DNA from: Dugong dugon
Lineage: Eukaryota; Chordata; Mammalia; Sirenia; Dugongidae
NCBI GenBank assembly: GCA_030035585.1
Contig: CM057464.1
Coordinates: forward strand, 75,252,919 to 75,316,918
DNA: 64,000 nt
Reading direction: 5' to 3'
How positions within the stretch are numbered: position 1 is the stretch's first letter; each line of letters opens with the position of its first letter. The translations under genes were made by a program, and so were the position numbers. Shown here piece by piece: positions 44,227 to 56,625 of this stretch. The notes below the pieces were generated by a model that was given only the letters and a program-made list of their open reading frames with translations, searched no databases and had not been told where the DNA came from.

Positions 44227-44393
44227 CTGTATTTGTGAATGATGGCATTAAATAGTTTTCCATCTCTCCAGCAGGTAGTGAAATTTTCACACTGTATTCC
44301 AGCATAACCCTCTGTTGCCTGCTGTGTCCACAGCAGCAATCTCTCTTTTGCAGACATATCCTCTGACTCTCCAGTAACATGGATATCAGATAT
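44227..44393 (-). CDS. DST: DST exon w1, start of CH2 (actin-binding) domain
   Basis: 167 nt; acceptor tttatgttcag, donor GTATGG. It begins at a codon edge with [20 protein letters not shown], then [20 protein letters not shown] and [15 protein letters not shown], ending with two bases of Arg completed by w2. SAKE-x-LLLWTQ and F-x-x-CW-x-DGK-x-FNA-x-IH are core CH2 motifs of spectraplakins and plectin. The CH1 exons that should precede it were not found between 44394 and 64000. Confidence 0.98.
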
Positions 44394-44429
44394 CTGAACA
44401 TAAACAGAAAGTGTTAAACCATTAGGAAG

Positions 44430-44620
44430 GAAGGAAGCAACTCAAATTAAGAGCCTACTATGTGCCAAGCACTAGACAAGTACTTTTTACTTAATCCTCA
44501 TCAACTCTCGCTTGTAAGCTAAATATATCTCCCCCATTTTAAATATAGGAAAATTTAGTCTTAGAGAGGTTAACTAACAGGTTGAAGAAGCTAGATTTAA
44601 CCCATTTGTATCCAACTGAA
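44430..44620 (-). repeat. MIR SINE relic
   Basis: 'gagcctactatgtgccaagc', 'acttaatcctcatcaactct' and 'cttagagaggttaactaaca' in reverse MIR order, 37 bp upstream of exon w1. Confidence 0.8.
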
Positions 44621-45312
44621 AAACTTAACTTTTTTCACTATACCAAACCTTCACAGCATTAAAAATTCTACGTTCCCCTTTGCTAATCTGATCTCATAAA
44701 ACAACTTCAGTACATGTTTTATCTAAGCTCAAATGGATCAAAATAAAACCTATAAATCAATCCATACTACCAACTGCAGAGCAGAATTTGATCCAACACA
44801 TATTCTGTGTAAACAACAAAAAAAATAGTACCCTCTCCTATTAACCAAAATCTCTAATTTTCTCATGAGTCCTTTATTGGCTTGCTCAACATGAAACCTT
44901 TATCAACTGATTTCCCCTCCTACACTTTGTTTTTACCATGTTTTCTAAAACTCTTCCATTCAATAATAGTAAACAGGTCACCAGTTCACATGATTTACAT
45001 TTTCCCAGGAAAGCCTCTTTGGTAAGGTTCCTACTTAAGCTGCTATAATAATATTAAAGCACAAAGTGCCTTTACCAAGGGTCACATTATAATTCCAAAG
45101 CTAGGATTAACACCAACAAACGTCTGTTCCCTCAATCAGTGCAAGATGCAAAGCCAAGAGATCAAGAAGACAAGCAGCAAACCAGGATCAGGATGAGCAT
45201 GTAAGAGATTGGAAGCAAGACAGAAGGAGGCACAAATCATTTTGTCACAGAAAAAAGCTCACTAGACTAGAGTCATGAGATAGGCTTCTAGTCCTAGCCC
45301 ACTAGCCCCATA

Positions 45313-45516
45313 GCAAAACCCACCACCATCGAGTCGATTCCATCTCACAGCAACCCTATAGGGCAGAGGAGAACTGCCCCATAGGGTTTCTAATGCTGCA
45401 AATCTTTCCCGAAGCAGACTGCCACATTTTTCTCCTGCGGAGTGACTGGTGGGATTGAACCACTGACCTTTCTGTTAGCAGCCAAGCACTTAACCACTGA
45501 ACCACCAGGGGTCCCT
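45313..45516 (-). repeat. AfroSINE copy
   Basis: Reverse orientation: cccaccaccatcgagtcgat, then ccccatagggtttctaatgc, tctcctgcggagtgactggt and cttaaccactgaaccaccag gggtccc. Confidence 0.93.
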
Positions 45517-45675
45517 ACTAGCCTCATAGTTTTGGATAATTCCTTTCATGTCTGTGAGTTGACTTCCTCATCTATAAAATAAGGAGGGAGAAACGGATAA
45601 AGGAGCCCAAAGGCACCCAACAACAACAACAGAAACAGGTAAAACTTAAGGCCCTTTTCAGTCCAAAAGGTCTTC

Positions 45676-45864
45676 CTAAACCCACTGTGGTCGAGTCGAT
45701 TTCGACCCATAGCAACCCTACAAGACAAAACAGAATTGCCCCATAGGGTTTTAAGGGCTATTAATCTTTATGGAAACTGGCTGCCACATCTTTCTCCCAT
45801 GGAGCTGCTAGTAGGTTCAAACTGTCAACCTTTCCATCATCAGCCGAGCTCTCAACCAAGAGAC
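45676..45864 (-). repeat. AfroSINE copy, head-truncated
   Basis: Reverse orientation: cactgtggtcgagtcgattt, then ttgccccatagggttttaag and ctcccatggagctgctagta; it stops near agccgagctctcaacc. Same direction as the copy 160 bp to its left. Confidence 0.9.
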
Positions 45865-46474
45865 TGTAAATCCAACACAGAAGTCAAAAATGGGCACAGC
45901 AAAGCAACTGAAAATGAAGAATTCAAAGAAAGAAAAAAAAAAACACCCAAACTAAAGAAAGCCTTTTACATGAGGCCATGCCCAGCTCAAACAGGAAGCC
46001 CTTTATTCCTTCCAGCTGCCACAAAAGTCAGCAGCCTGGCTAACCCAGGGCCTGGAGTAGGAAGGCTGCAACACTTAAACTCGTGCCAAGCTTGGCATGC
46101 CCTAATAACACCACTTGTTGGAGAACATGGCAGGGCCCTCACACATCCTTTCTCCAATACACAGCAGAGGCAGCCATCCTCAGCAGAGCTCCACTCTCAG
46201 CCATGTTCTGAGACACCCCCGTAGCAAATGCCAGGATTTGAAAGTAAAGGTGCCTCCATTCTAATTCTCTTTCCTAGGAATCTATGCTAATCTCTGTAAC
46301 TGGATAAGAATTGTGTGCATGAACACATTATGAGGTATATACATAAAAGTGACTTCTTTTTATTTTTTTCTTTCATGTGAGAAAGAAAGAGCAGAGACAT
46401 CACGAGTATTCTACTCAACTTCCAACTGATATCCTGGTGTAAAACTATGATTATAACCATTGCTGGTATATTCC

Positions 46475-46660
46475 ATGAGTTTAAATCTCATCTTCACCTC
46501 TTACATGCTCAAGTTACTTAACTGCTCCGTTAAGACTGTTTCCTCACTTGTAAAATGATGATAATAATTATTATTACATTGTATTATGACAATTTGACAA
46601 CTTTAGCACAGTATAATGGTTGGCACATAGTAAGTATATTCTCCACGTAGGTTAGTTATT
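46475..46660 (+). repeat. MIR SINE relic
   Basis: 'caagttacttaactgctccg', 'tgtttcctcacttgtaaaat', 'gatgataataattattatta' and 'tggttggcacatagtaagta'. Confidence 0.75.
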
Positions 46661-47344
46661 TTACTGTTGTGGTTATTATTATTCGTATTGACAAAGGGGA
46701 AAAAAAAAACTTGGCTTTATTATTCTTCCAATTCTCTGTAAAGAGAAGTAAAAAATAAACTTGTTAAATTTGCTGCCTCAAACTAATGAAAACAAGAGTT
46801 CAGAGAAACTAACCTAAAAAATCACAGAAATGAAAAAGTTGAACCTCTAGGTAAAATTTCACAACAGTTCCCTTATCACCTTTATAAATTATAAAATCAA
46901 GGGCTCTGGGGAACCTTTACCACACAGGAGCTACTTGGGTGTTATTTATAACCATCTAAAGAAAAGGGAGACAGCCAGGGGAAGAGGGAGGCTCTACTCT
47001 GCCATTTCAGGAACATTCCATGTCAGTCTAGTCACAAAAGTGCCATTAACAAGGGATGTCAGTGAATTTCAACTACAAGGTACAAGTTTAATAGGTGCCA
47101 ATGCTATTCAGCATTTTACCTGAGGGAAGGAAAGAATATTGGAGGACGAGTTTAGAAGTCTGAAAATGCTCTAAATATCAACCAAGAGAATACATTCTTA
47201 TTAAATAAGCTTCCAGTAGATACTAGTCAGATTCTTACTCACACACACACCATTTAAGAAGCTATCATTTTAAAATGCATATTCAAATATGTTACGAACC
47301 AAACTTAGACATCTCAAAGACTACTAATATATTAACACACCCAA

Positions 47345-47510
47345 GGCTATTCATATAATCTCTCTAAAATTCACTTTCCTCATCAATAAAACTTAAACGA
47401 CAATAATGTCTACCTCTTTGAGTTGTTCTAAAGATTAGATGAAATAATACACATCAAGGGCTTATTAGCACAGTCCCTGGCACAAAGAAAACACTCTATA
47501 AATGTTAACT
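47345..47510 (+). repeat. MIR SINE relic
   Basis: 'actttcctcatcaataaaac', 'attagatgaaataatacaca', 'cagtccctggcacaaagaaa' and 'ctctataaatgttaac'. Confidence 0.75.
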
Positions 47511-49479
47511 TCTCTCATCACAATTTTATTAGTAGTATTTGCTGCTTAAAACTTCTCATGAGCAATTTGTCAGCTAGCATCAAAAACGAAATATGGTAGA
47601 GCTCCTTTTTGGAAACTTGAAGCCCTCATGCCTCACAACCAGGTCATTATTGGCTAGCACTCAAATTCAAGTTCTTCCCGTTACTCAGCCTCTCATGCCC
47701 ATACTTCACCTATGCTGCATCTCTCCTGATTCAGCTTGCCACCATTCCCCAACTTTCCAGAAATATCCATTCCATGGTAAACAAAGTATCTTATGGCTTC
47801 AATACTGTACCCTGCTTCTCCCTTCTTACTAATAAACGTCAGGTTTCTCCCACTGCACTAACTCAAGTTTAGAAAAACCCCAGACACCATTAGGCCCAGA
47901 GGCAGATCAAGTGTATTCTAACTCCCCTGATCACTCTTTCAAACCATTACCCTTGGGTAGAAAGACCTCAGTTTTTACACTGGGGACTACTCTTGCTCTA
48001 CCACATTCTTCCTCTCCTCAAAAATGATACTAGTATCCCCCAAGATTTGGCACCTGGCTGAGGATGTGCCCATGGGCCTGAACTCAAACCCTATCTCCAT
48101 CCAGCACCCCATCTTCCCTGTCCTTTGTCTCCTCTCTACTTCAGTCATTCACACCCCTATTGCTATATCCAGGACCTCATCATCTTGAACTGGAATTGAT
48201 CCACCTCAGATATTTAACTTCAGACAGTAATTTCCTTTTCTTCCCACACTTTCATCCCCTAATACAAGCTAAAACAATTTTGGAGCCTCATCAACATCTC
48301 ACTTTCCTTGACTCACTCATGTTTATCCCAATCTGTGAGCCCTCTCCTATCTTTAACTCCTCTGTCTGGCCTGTACTTCATGATCTGTCACTTCAACCAG
48401 TGTTTTGCCAATATCCTCAACTCTCTCACACCCTTGTCCTTACCCTGCAACCACTCAGCCAAATTCCAACCCTGATCAATCCAGCTGTGTGTCTTCTCCA
48501 CTCTTCCCTTGGCTATAAAGCTCTACCAGAGAAAACCATACTTCATACATGAAGGTAGATATTATATCACATTATTTGTGTGGACTCCTGTCACCACAAA
48601 GCCCAGGTCTGCGATCACAGGGAGGCCCTCAAAGAAACCTGACAATTCTTCTTGGTGTCCTAGTTAGCCAATATTTCCATTCCTTATAATATCCTTTTCA
48701 ATTCTTCACCATTCCCCTAAAACTCCCTACACTTCTACCTTTTCTTTTATGCTTAGCAATCACTTCATCTCCTTATTAACTGAGAAAATAGAGACATGAG
48801 TAAGAACTCTCTCACTTGCCTGCCCTGTCACTCACAAACTTTGCTTCTATGTTATCTCTCTTACCCCTGTGCTCTGAACTCCTTTACGTCCTGCCTCCTA
48901 AGGGCCTAATTCTCTAATTTATCACCTCTTACCGTATCTTTCCTCTCGACATTAAAAAACCCACTCTCTTCCATGGTAAAATAAATGAAAATAAATAACC
49001 TTCATAAACTTGGTTTCTTCTTTACTTACCCATCTTGCCCCTCTTTTCTCAGTACAGCTCCATGAGAAAGAATTCTGAGTTTTTCCCTTTATTATCTCAC
49101 TCCTGAACCTGTTGTGATCTAGCTCCCAACCCCATCATGCCACTAAAACTGAGTGGGGTGATCAGACAAGTAAGGAAGGGAGTTATTGCTCGTGCCTCTA
49201 TTTTCCCAGTAAATAAGGAAATTTAGATTCTTTGTTAAATCTAATGTAAGAAGTGATGGGTAGGGAGTTTTAGGGAAATGCCAAGGAGTTGAAATATATT
49301 GTGAGGGATCATCTATCACCTCCTCTTTCACAGTCTCACTTATTATTCATCACACATAAACCATTAATAGTCACTGGTTATGCAACCATAAGTAACACAG
49401 ACACCACCGTCCTCATGGAGCTTACAATTCAGTGACAGAAAAACAACACGGAAAAAAGCTCAACAGTTATTTTCCAGTC

Positions 49480-50695
49480 CTTTCCATTTTCCAATACAGA
49501 TCTCTCTGAGGCATCTGTCACTGGCGATCTTTCCTCCCTGGCTTCCATGATTTTACTCCTTCTTGGTTTTCCTTCTGCCTCTCTGGCCACTCCTTCTCAG
49601 TCTTCACTAAAGAATCCCTCTGCTACCTGTCCTTTAATGCTGTTCCACAGGGCTCAGTCCTCGAGTCCTTCTCTCTTCTCATTCTCCTGGATAATCTCAT
49701 CTACTACAATGGCTTCAACTGCCCATTTCCCAATGGTAATTCCTAAACCCCTATATCCTGCCCAAACGTCACTCCTGGACTCAAGACCTGTACATTCAAC
49801 ACTCTAATGAACTTCTCTGTTTAAACAGTAAAACTACCCAGACACTGAGCACTCAAATGAGCCAGACGCTGTGCTCATGCACTTTACACAATTATCACTT
49901 GTAATCTTTACAAAATACAATCTCATTTTATAAATGATGAAGAGGCACAGAGTGGTTTCATGACTTGTTCAAGTTTACACAAAAACTAAAAAGTAGAAGT
50001 AAATTTTGAACTCAAATTTATCTGGCTCTAAAGCTGCTACTCTTAACCATTGTGCTGTATCTTACAACTTCTCCAAACGTAATGAATCCAAAACTGAACT
50101 TCTTTATCCCTCCTGTTCTTCCTTCTGCATTCCTAGCTCAGAGAATGGCCCCGTCATTCACCCAATAGCCCCAAAGTCAAAAATCCAGAAATCATCCTTG
50201 ATGACTTTTTTTCCCTTTGAACCCACATTCAGTTGGTCAGTTTTAAGCAGCCTCATCTCTCCTTCCTCCCCTCTAACATTCACTCCCTAAAATCTCCTCA
50301 TGCTCCAGCCATGTTGAATTACTTCTCATTCCCTGAACCATAACGTATTCACAGGACACTATGCATTTATATGTGCTACTCCCCAACTGCAGAATGCCCC
50401 CACCAGCCCCTATCCCACTTGTACCCTTCACTCTTCTAGAAGCGCCTGCTTATTCCACTCCAGACACTGTGTGAAGTGCCCCACTGTCCTCTGTGCACCC
50501 CACATATACTGCAATGATAGCAGTACATGTTGTGTATCATTATTGTCTGTTGGTGTATCTTCTCCCCCTGTAACCTGACAGTATTGTATGTGAAAGGACA
50601 ATGTGTTAATCACCATAGTGTTGCAGTGTCTGGCACATTTTATATGCTTGATACATAATAGATACTGAATAAATGCCCAATGAACAAATGACTTT
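49480..50695 (+). repeat. L2 LINE, fragmented, split by a MIR
   Basis: Coding-region phrases of L2 are visible: 'tggttttccttctgcctctc', 'tggccactccttctcagtct', 'ttccacagggctcagtcctc', then after the MIR 'gaatccaaaactgaacttct' and 'atcatccttgatgacttttt', and a 3' end 'gatactgaataaatgcccaa'. The MIR occupies 49855-50065. Confidence 0.7.
49855..50065 (-). repeat. MIR SINE inserted in the L2
   Basis: 'gcactttacacaattatcac', 'gatgaagaggcacagagtgg' and 'aacttctactcttaaccatt'-like end ('gctactcttaaccattgtgc') in reverse MIR order. Confidence 0.7.
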
Positions 50696-51539
50696 ATAAT
50701 TGAGTATGACACCTCTGGAATCTGCATTAACTCATTCAGGCAACTAGGCTACCTTTTAATACTTCTACTTGAGCATATGCTTAAAGAATCCTGACAGGGA
50801 GTGGCTTTATTACCTATAGAAGACTTGCAACCCCAACAAACAAAACTGAACCTCCATAAAAGCATCACTCAACCAAAAGTGTTTTTGTCTGTTTTTTATT
50901 TATACAATGCAAATAATACATCTAACAATATTTTTTAATACATTTTGGCACTATGTAAACACAACCAAAATTTATTATATGTCCTTCACATTCAAGAGAG
51001 TGTGATGGGAGTAGGTCAACACAACTGAATTAAAATGTCTTTATGTCATGAGTCCAAGTAAACTCTAATGTTGATCCCAATGCATCCTTTAAAACATAAT
51101 CATCATAGGCCTAAAATGACATTGGGCTCATCAGTAAAGCTTCCACCTTCTTCCAGAATTGAGCCTCACTGTTGATGGAAATCTAAGCATATGAAAGGTT
51201 ATGTCTTGGTCTGCCTCTCATGAGCTTTCTATTTTATTTAGAATGAAAACAATTCATTCTTTTGGCTTATTTTCTTTAACTTTTCAACTAACTAAGCAAT
51301 TTCATTTACCTTTTTTTCTGGTTTATCTGCTTTAAACATGAAATTCCAGTAAATATTTTATCACAGATGCTGTTTAAACTTATTTTTATTAATATCAGAT
51401 ACAATGTATTCATCTCCCACATGAAAATGGTACAGTACTGATTTTAACACAACTTAACAAAAAAATACCCCCATCATGATGTATTTTTTGCTGTACAGAT
51501 ATACAGTGAATATGACAAATCTTGATTTCACTTTAATTG

Positions 51540-51745
51540 TTGTTATTATTCTGTGGTGTTGAGTTGATTCTGACTTATAGTGACCCTATAAGACAAGAGT
51601 AGAACCGCCCCATAGGGTTTCCTAGGCTGTAATCTTTACAGGAACAGATGGCCAGGTCTTTTCTCCCACAGAGCAGCAGGTAGGTTTGAACCAGCGACTT
51701 TTCAGTTAGCAGCCAAGTGCTTGACCATTGTGCCACCAAGGCTCC
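51540..51745 (-). repeat. AfroSINE copy
   Basis: Reverse orientation: ttattctgtggtgttgagtt, then aaccgccccatagggtttcc, agtgcttgaccattgtgcca and ccaaggctcc at the head end. Confidence 0.92.
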
Positions 51746-52380
51746 TTTCACTTCAATTACAGGGGCAATTTTATTTCTTAGCAATGGATTCAAACTTAGA
51801 ATGTAGTGGTACCACAGTACAGCTGAAGCAAGAAAGGGTAACCCTCCTTTTACCACAACTCTATTTATGTGCATTCCTTTTCCAAGATATTTCAAACCTA
51901 AATTAGAAAAAAGAATATTCCAGTGCAAGATTTTATGTCAAGTACAAGTATTTTCCAGAGCTCTGACAAAAGCTGGCTTGCAGAGAACAATTCTGGTCTA
52001 TAAAAACACTATTAAGTACACTCAACATAATGCAATCTCGAAAACTGCCTGGTCATGTTAAGAAAGTGGGTTCTCCAAAGATAGATTCTAAAAGTATTGT
52101 TCCTACTGGTAATAAAAACAAATCCTCAGAAAACCTAACCATTTCGATGGCAGGCCCTCAAATCCATTTGAATTAGAAATTTGGCTGGTGGCTATATTTT
52201 TAGAAAAATTATTTTTAGCCCTCTAGGGAACAAAAATTCAGATACCCAATATATAAAGTAATTTTCATAATTCAGGATTCTGTGCCTTGAGAATAAAGAA
52301 GTCACTGCTTCTGTTTTACCTTTTCACTCCATATAAGCAAGCTCAAAAACAAATAAAAATACTGAAAATATCAGCCTTGA

Positions 52381-52440
52381 ATGAATGAATACCTAAGTAC
52401 ATACATACATACATAAGTAGAAAACCACCACCACCACCGA
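52381..52440. repeat. Low-complexity cluster: GAAT, ACAT and CCA short repeats
   Basis: atgaatgaat, then (CATA)n over about 52399-52415 and (CCA)5 over 52425-52438. Three different short tandem repeats lie next to each other. Confidence 0.85.
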
Positions 52441-53109
52441 AATCCCTCATACTCTGATATATTCACCTGTCTTTTTCCTACGTTACTCCTCCACTCACAG
52501 ACAACACTGATGCTTTACTCCATGTATTTTCCTTCACCCCCTTGGCAGAGCTGGGACAACATCCAATAACTGAAATCCCAATAACTGGAACTAAAAGAAG
52601 AAGGAGCAGGGGGCTCTGGGAGAGATTCTGGGAAAGGGGTGGATAGGGAGAGTTCAAACACATGGAATAATGCTTGATCCCAATTCATGTAGGTCCATCT
52701 GTGGAGAAACCAGACATATGGCTGCTCACATTTACTCGGGGATGTAAAATAATGAGTCTTTTTTTATTGTGCAGGTCTGATTAAGTGCCTTATAGAGTAA
52801 GGTCAGGTAATTTGAACCAGCAAGAGGTCACAATAAACACCTGAGAAGCAGCAGAATGTTTTGCTTCTTCAACCTAAGAGTCCAAGAAATCAGTGTTAGA
52901 ATTTCTCAAAGCATAAAAGGATGAGTAAATCCAACTCTTCTGGATTCTCCCCATGTGTGTGGACTCATCCTCTCAAACACTCACTTACCTGCTAGCTTCT
53001 CACAGCCACAGAGAAGAGACAATTACCTATAATATGGGATATATTAGTTGTTCCAAGATTTTTTTGGGGGGGTGGGGGCAGAGGGTGGCCTTATATGCTC
53101 TTTCCCATT

Positions 53110-53545
53110 GTCAATACTTGAGTTGAGGCAACTATTATCTCTAGTTTGGACTATTACCTCTAGTCTCCAATGCCAATCCCAATGACATCTTTTATGTCAC
53201 AATCATGACAGACCTACAATGGTACTGGTCTCACCAGAGTCTTCTGGAACTAAGCTTTACTGTCTAGATTAGTAACAGCCTACGACTAATCTCCCTGCCA
53301 AGTCTTGCCCTACTCCCACTTCCTAATTCAGTATGCTCTTTACTCTGCAGCCACAAGAATCCAGTCCAATCTTAGCTGACCTACCCATTATTCCTCTTGT
53401 ATTCTATTATCAAACTACATGAACTTTAAACCACATGAATCACGTGCTCTCTCTCTCCTAGGGTCCTTCCTCTCCTTGGAACATTCTCCCCACACTCTGC
53501 CCAACTTGACATATATTAGGTGCTCAGTAACTATTTGTTGAGTGA
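53110..53545 (+). repeat. L2 LINE 3' region
   Basis: 'ctaatctccctgccaagtct', 'gccacaagaatccagtccaa', 'ttcctctccttggaacattc' and 'aggtgctcagtaactatttg' follow L2 order. Confidence 0.75.
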
Positions 53546-53607
53546 GAAGGAGAGAAAGGAAGGTAGAAAGGAATATAAAAAAGAAAAAGTGTGAAAGATT
53601 AGAAACA

Positions 53608-53820
53608 AGAGCGCTGGTGGTACAGTGGTTAAAGCAGTCAGCGGCTAACCAAAAGGTCAGCAGTTTGAACCCACCAGCTGCTCCACAAGAGAAAAGATGT
53701 GGCAGTATGCTTCCATAAAGATTTACAGCCTTAGAAACCCTATGGGGCAGTTCTACTCTGTCCTATAGGGTCGCTATGAGTTGGAATCGACTCGATGGCA
53801 GTGGGTTTTTTTGGTTTTTG
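53608..53820 (+). repeat. AfroSINE copy, nearly complete
   Basis: gagcgctggtggtacagtgg, then ttaaagcagtcagcggctaa, ggtcagcagtttgaacccac, aaaccctatggggcagttct and ggaatcgactcgatggcagt followed by T-rich ttttttggtttttgg. Confidence 0.95.
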
Positions 53821-55088
53821 GATGAACAAATTTTAACCTGTCATGTAAGACCTTGCCATTTGAGAAACTTAAATGATTTCCAATTGACCTCCGTCTCCAA
53901 TAACAGCAAAATACCCTGTCCACTTTACAAAAGTGCCCTGCAGTGAACACAAATCCATCAGTGAGAACCCAACATCAACTAGTGAACATAAGCTTCCTCT
54001 GAATCATTTTTCTAAAAGAATTCTTAAACTTGACACAAGTATACGGCCTCCAAATGTCTTTTCAATAAAAGAAACAAGCCAATATATCTCATCTTATGTA
54101 CACTCTGATTTCATTCACAGTTTATTGCTAAATGACCAACTTACTACTAAATGAACTGTAACAGCCTCACTGAGTTGGTCACCTGAGGTTATAAATGGGA
54201 AAGTCCTCTGAACAAACTCAATGCCACCAGACAAATGGGCAACAGGAACACTCTATTTTTACAGATGCTGTCATGGTTCTCTGGCATGCACTAAGTACAC
54301 GAGAAAAACCAACTCCAAAGGTGAGGTAGATACTTCCTAAAAGCTTATTCACATTTTTAAAAATGCAAATATCTCATTATTCTCTACAAGGCAAATAATG
54401 CAACTTTTGTAAAAAATTAAATTGAATTAAATTAATAATTACATAATGTATTAGAAAAAATTTTAAATTTTTATTGGAATTACTATTTATTAAATAAAAA
54501 TTTATACATAACACTGGAAAAGGCAACATCTCTGAAAATAAGAGAACTAAGACATTTAGCTTAAAGAAGTACAGAATAGTGGAGAGTTAAGGAATTATGG
54601 GAACTCAGGCTGAAAGACAGCAGGTCCATTTGTCAGACTCTCTCATTTCACTGGTAAAAATCCTGAGACTGCAAGAGGTGACACAACTTGCCGGAATTCT
54701 AACAGCATGCTAGTAGGAGGCCTAGACACGAACCCTGGTCCCCTGAATCCCAGTGAAGAACTGTGAGAGAAAAATTTCTCCTTCTCATTTATAACAGAAA
54801 CATTCTTACAACTTGGACTAATTGTTCTTTTGTGTCAGTAGCCACAGCTGATGCCAGTAGTTTGGCTTCCTTTCTGTGTACCCCCTGCTGGAAAAATGAC
54901 TACACAGATACAGGCCATGAAAGGGTATTCCCTTGCTTCACCTCAGCCACTAACATCAAGACGTTTTTCACTAGAGCTTCTTGGGCTCTCTACTGGCAGA
55001 GCAGCTGATACAAAGAAAACTACACTGTCCAGAAAAAGATCAAAACTTTGATCTTTTATATGAACTGGGTTCATAAAAATTTTCTCTA

Positions 55089-55455
55089 AAAACCAAACCA
55101 AACCAGTTGCTGTCGAGTCGATTCCGGCTCATGATGACCCCAGGTATATCAGAGCAGAACTGCACTCCACAGGGTTTTCAAGGCTGTGACCTTTTGAAAT
55201 CAGATCACCAGACCTTTCTTCCAAGGTGTCTCTGGGTGGACTGAAACTGCCAACCTTTCAGTTAGTGATGGTATTGTTGTTATTAGGTGCCATCGAGTCA
55301 GTTCCAACTTATAGCAACCCTATGTACAACAAAACAAGATGCTGCCCAGTCCTGCACCATTCTCACAATCGTTGCTATGTTTGACCCCATTGCTGCAGGC
55401 ACTGTTCCAGTTAGTAGCTGAGTACTTAACCATTTCTGCGATCCAGGGACTCCCC
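55089..55455 (-). repeat. AfroSINE copy interrupted by an RTE-like fragment
   Basis: Tail half at 55089-55266 (aaccaaaccaaaccagttgc, then cagagcagaactgcactcca) and head half at 55408-55455 (cagttagtagctgagtactt ... ccagggactccc). The two halves together give one normal SINE. The direct repeat CAGTTAGT flanks the insertion at 55259-55266 and 55408-55415. Confidence 0.88.
55267..55407 (-). mobile_element. RTE-type LINE 3' fragment nested in the SINE
   Basis: 141 bp: gatggtattgttgttattag, then catcgagtcagttccaactt, gcaaccctatgtacaacaaa, tgcaccattctcacaatcgt and tgaccccattgctgcaggca. Beyond the part shared with AfroSINE tails, the sequence matches my memory of the afrotherian RTE/BovB-like LINE 3' region. 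It is 5'-truncated and has an 8-bp target duplication. Confidence 0.65.
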
Positions 55456-55649
55456 TCATTAGACTAGATACACCCTCACTGGTAGCCTTTTCCCCCACAG
55501 AATATCAGATTTGTGTCTGGCATGTTCCCTTTCTCTCATATATCAGAGCTACTCTCAGTACTTCCTTTGAAATGTATCCATACTAAGGTGTAAATAACCG
55601 ATACTAGCTTCAAGAATTGGTTCCTCCAACGGGTATTTCTATTCCAACA

Positions 55650-55765
55650 GGTTGACAAAATTGTAAACTACTTATGGAATTACGGACATATAGTTAGCAT
55701 AATGCCTGTCACATAATAGGTGTTCAATAAACATTTGCTGAAGAAATGAATAAAAGAATAAATGG
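55650..55765 (+). repeat. L2 LINE 3' tip
   Basis: 'agcataatgcctgtcacata', 'ataggtgttcaataaacatt' and 'gaagaaatgaataaaagaat'. Confidence 0.6.
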
Positions 55766-55939
55766 AGGTGGGCTTTCAGGGGGACAAAAGGGGGCAGTCT
55801 ACTCTGTTTATGCAGAATACTTGATGTCCAAAGTAGAGAAAGGGGTTTCCTGTTAAAAAATATTGAAGACATATAAAGATCTTCTATTCAGAACATGATT
55901 ACAACATATGCTCTCTTTCTACCTGAGCAGACGACAGGA

Positions 55940-56110
55940 ATATAACTATATTGATAAAGCACTTTACAGTTTAGTAAGCGTTTTTCATATATATTACCTC
56001 ACTTGATCCTCAAAATTACCAAAAAATCAAAAACTAAGCTACCTATGTTACATACAAGGAAACTCAGACCTAGGTTGAATCTCAAATGTAGGTCTTCTGA
56101 CTCAAGATAT
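55940..56110 (-). repeat. MIR SINE relic
   Basis: 'taaagcactttacagtttag', 'attacctcacttgatcctca' and 'acaaggaaactcagacctag' in reverse MIR order. Confidence 0.65.
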
Positions 56111-56504
56111 TTTAAGTTCTCTTTCCTCTGCTACAACCAAATCTATAGGGACTCCCTACAATATTCATCCCTTAAGGAACACTATCTGTCAATGAACCAT
56201 CTCATTTTACAGAAGCAGAAACTGACTATGGGACACACAGAAGATGAGAAATGATAGCTACTCCAATGCTCTGTCAGAACACAAAATCCCTATCAGTTCA
56301 GAGAGTTAGATAAAAGCTTATTCGATTCCTTCATATGATCTTGCTAAAATAAAAAAATACAGATTATACTCTATTTGAGAAAGTTTACGTATTAATAAGA
56401 ATGAAAGCAACAGGGTGGAAGAGGTGGATCTCAAGATTCCTCTCCTTAACATAGCCTCTTAACAAGAGTAAGTTTAACACTGGGAGGAAGACGGACATAG
56501 AACA

Positions 56505-56625
56505 GTAGAGTGTGGCAACCTGCATTCAGTTCCTGACCCCATCACGTACTAGCTCTGTGACTTCTCTAGGCTTCAGTTTCCTCTCATATAAAATGAGGAT
56601 AACAATAGTGCCTCCTCACATAGAT
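56505..56625 (+). repeat. MIR SINE relic
   Basis: 'ctagctctgtgacttctcta', 'ggcttcagtttcctctcata' and 'aaatgaggataacaatagtg'. Confidence 0.75.

Larger units (their letters stand above)
206..44393 (-). other. DST: DST (dystonin/BPAG1) gene, internal part, 18 coding exons plus an internal alternative first exon
   Basis: The exons join in frame into 858 codons of a spectraplakin N-terminal half: CH2 domain, spectrin repeats, Ser/Thr/Pro linker and SH3-like module. DST rather than its paralogue MACF1 is indicated by the linker motif [16 protein letters not shown] in exon w9 and by the BPAG1e-specific first exon at 7789-7955; MACF1 has neither to my knowledge. Known role of the family: linking actin, microtubules and intermediate filaments. 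Neuronal and muscle isoforms start upstream and carry the actin-binding domain; the epithelial isoform BP230 anchors keratin to hemidesmosomes. Intron sizes range from 78 bp (between w12 and w11) to 26668 bp (between w1 and w2). The gene continues beyond the left edge (3' part) and the right edge (CH1 and upstream promoters). No frameshift or internal stop was found in any exon. Confidence 0.97.

Noticed and set aside
206-44393. Assignment of the gene to MACF1
   Set aside because: MACF1 shares many motifs, but the w9 linker ([16 protein letters not shown]) and the BPAG1e-type first exon fit DST, and residues such as NIVRLE-type differences in w10 to w12 follow the DST version.
45736-46224. 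A 162-codon plus-strand open frame
   Set aside because: It starts inside an AfroSINE and continues into unique intron DNA; no splice sites, homology or composition support a gene.
48160-48552. A 130-codon plus-strand open frame, rich in Leu, Pro and His
   Set aside because: Pyrimidine-rich DNA gives long stop-poor frames by chance; no recognisable protein, and it lies beside L2 relics.
52381-52440. CRISPR-like array or functional tandem repeat
   Set aside because: It is three adjoining ordinary microsatellites with no spacers, in a mammalian intron.
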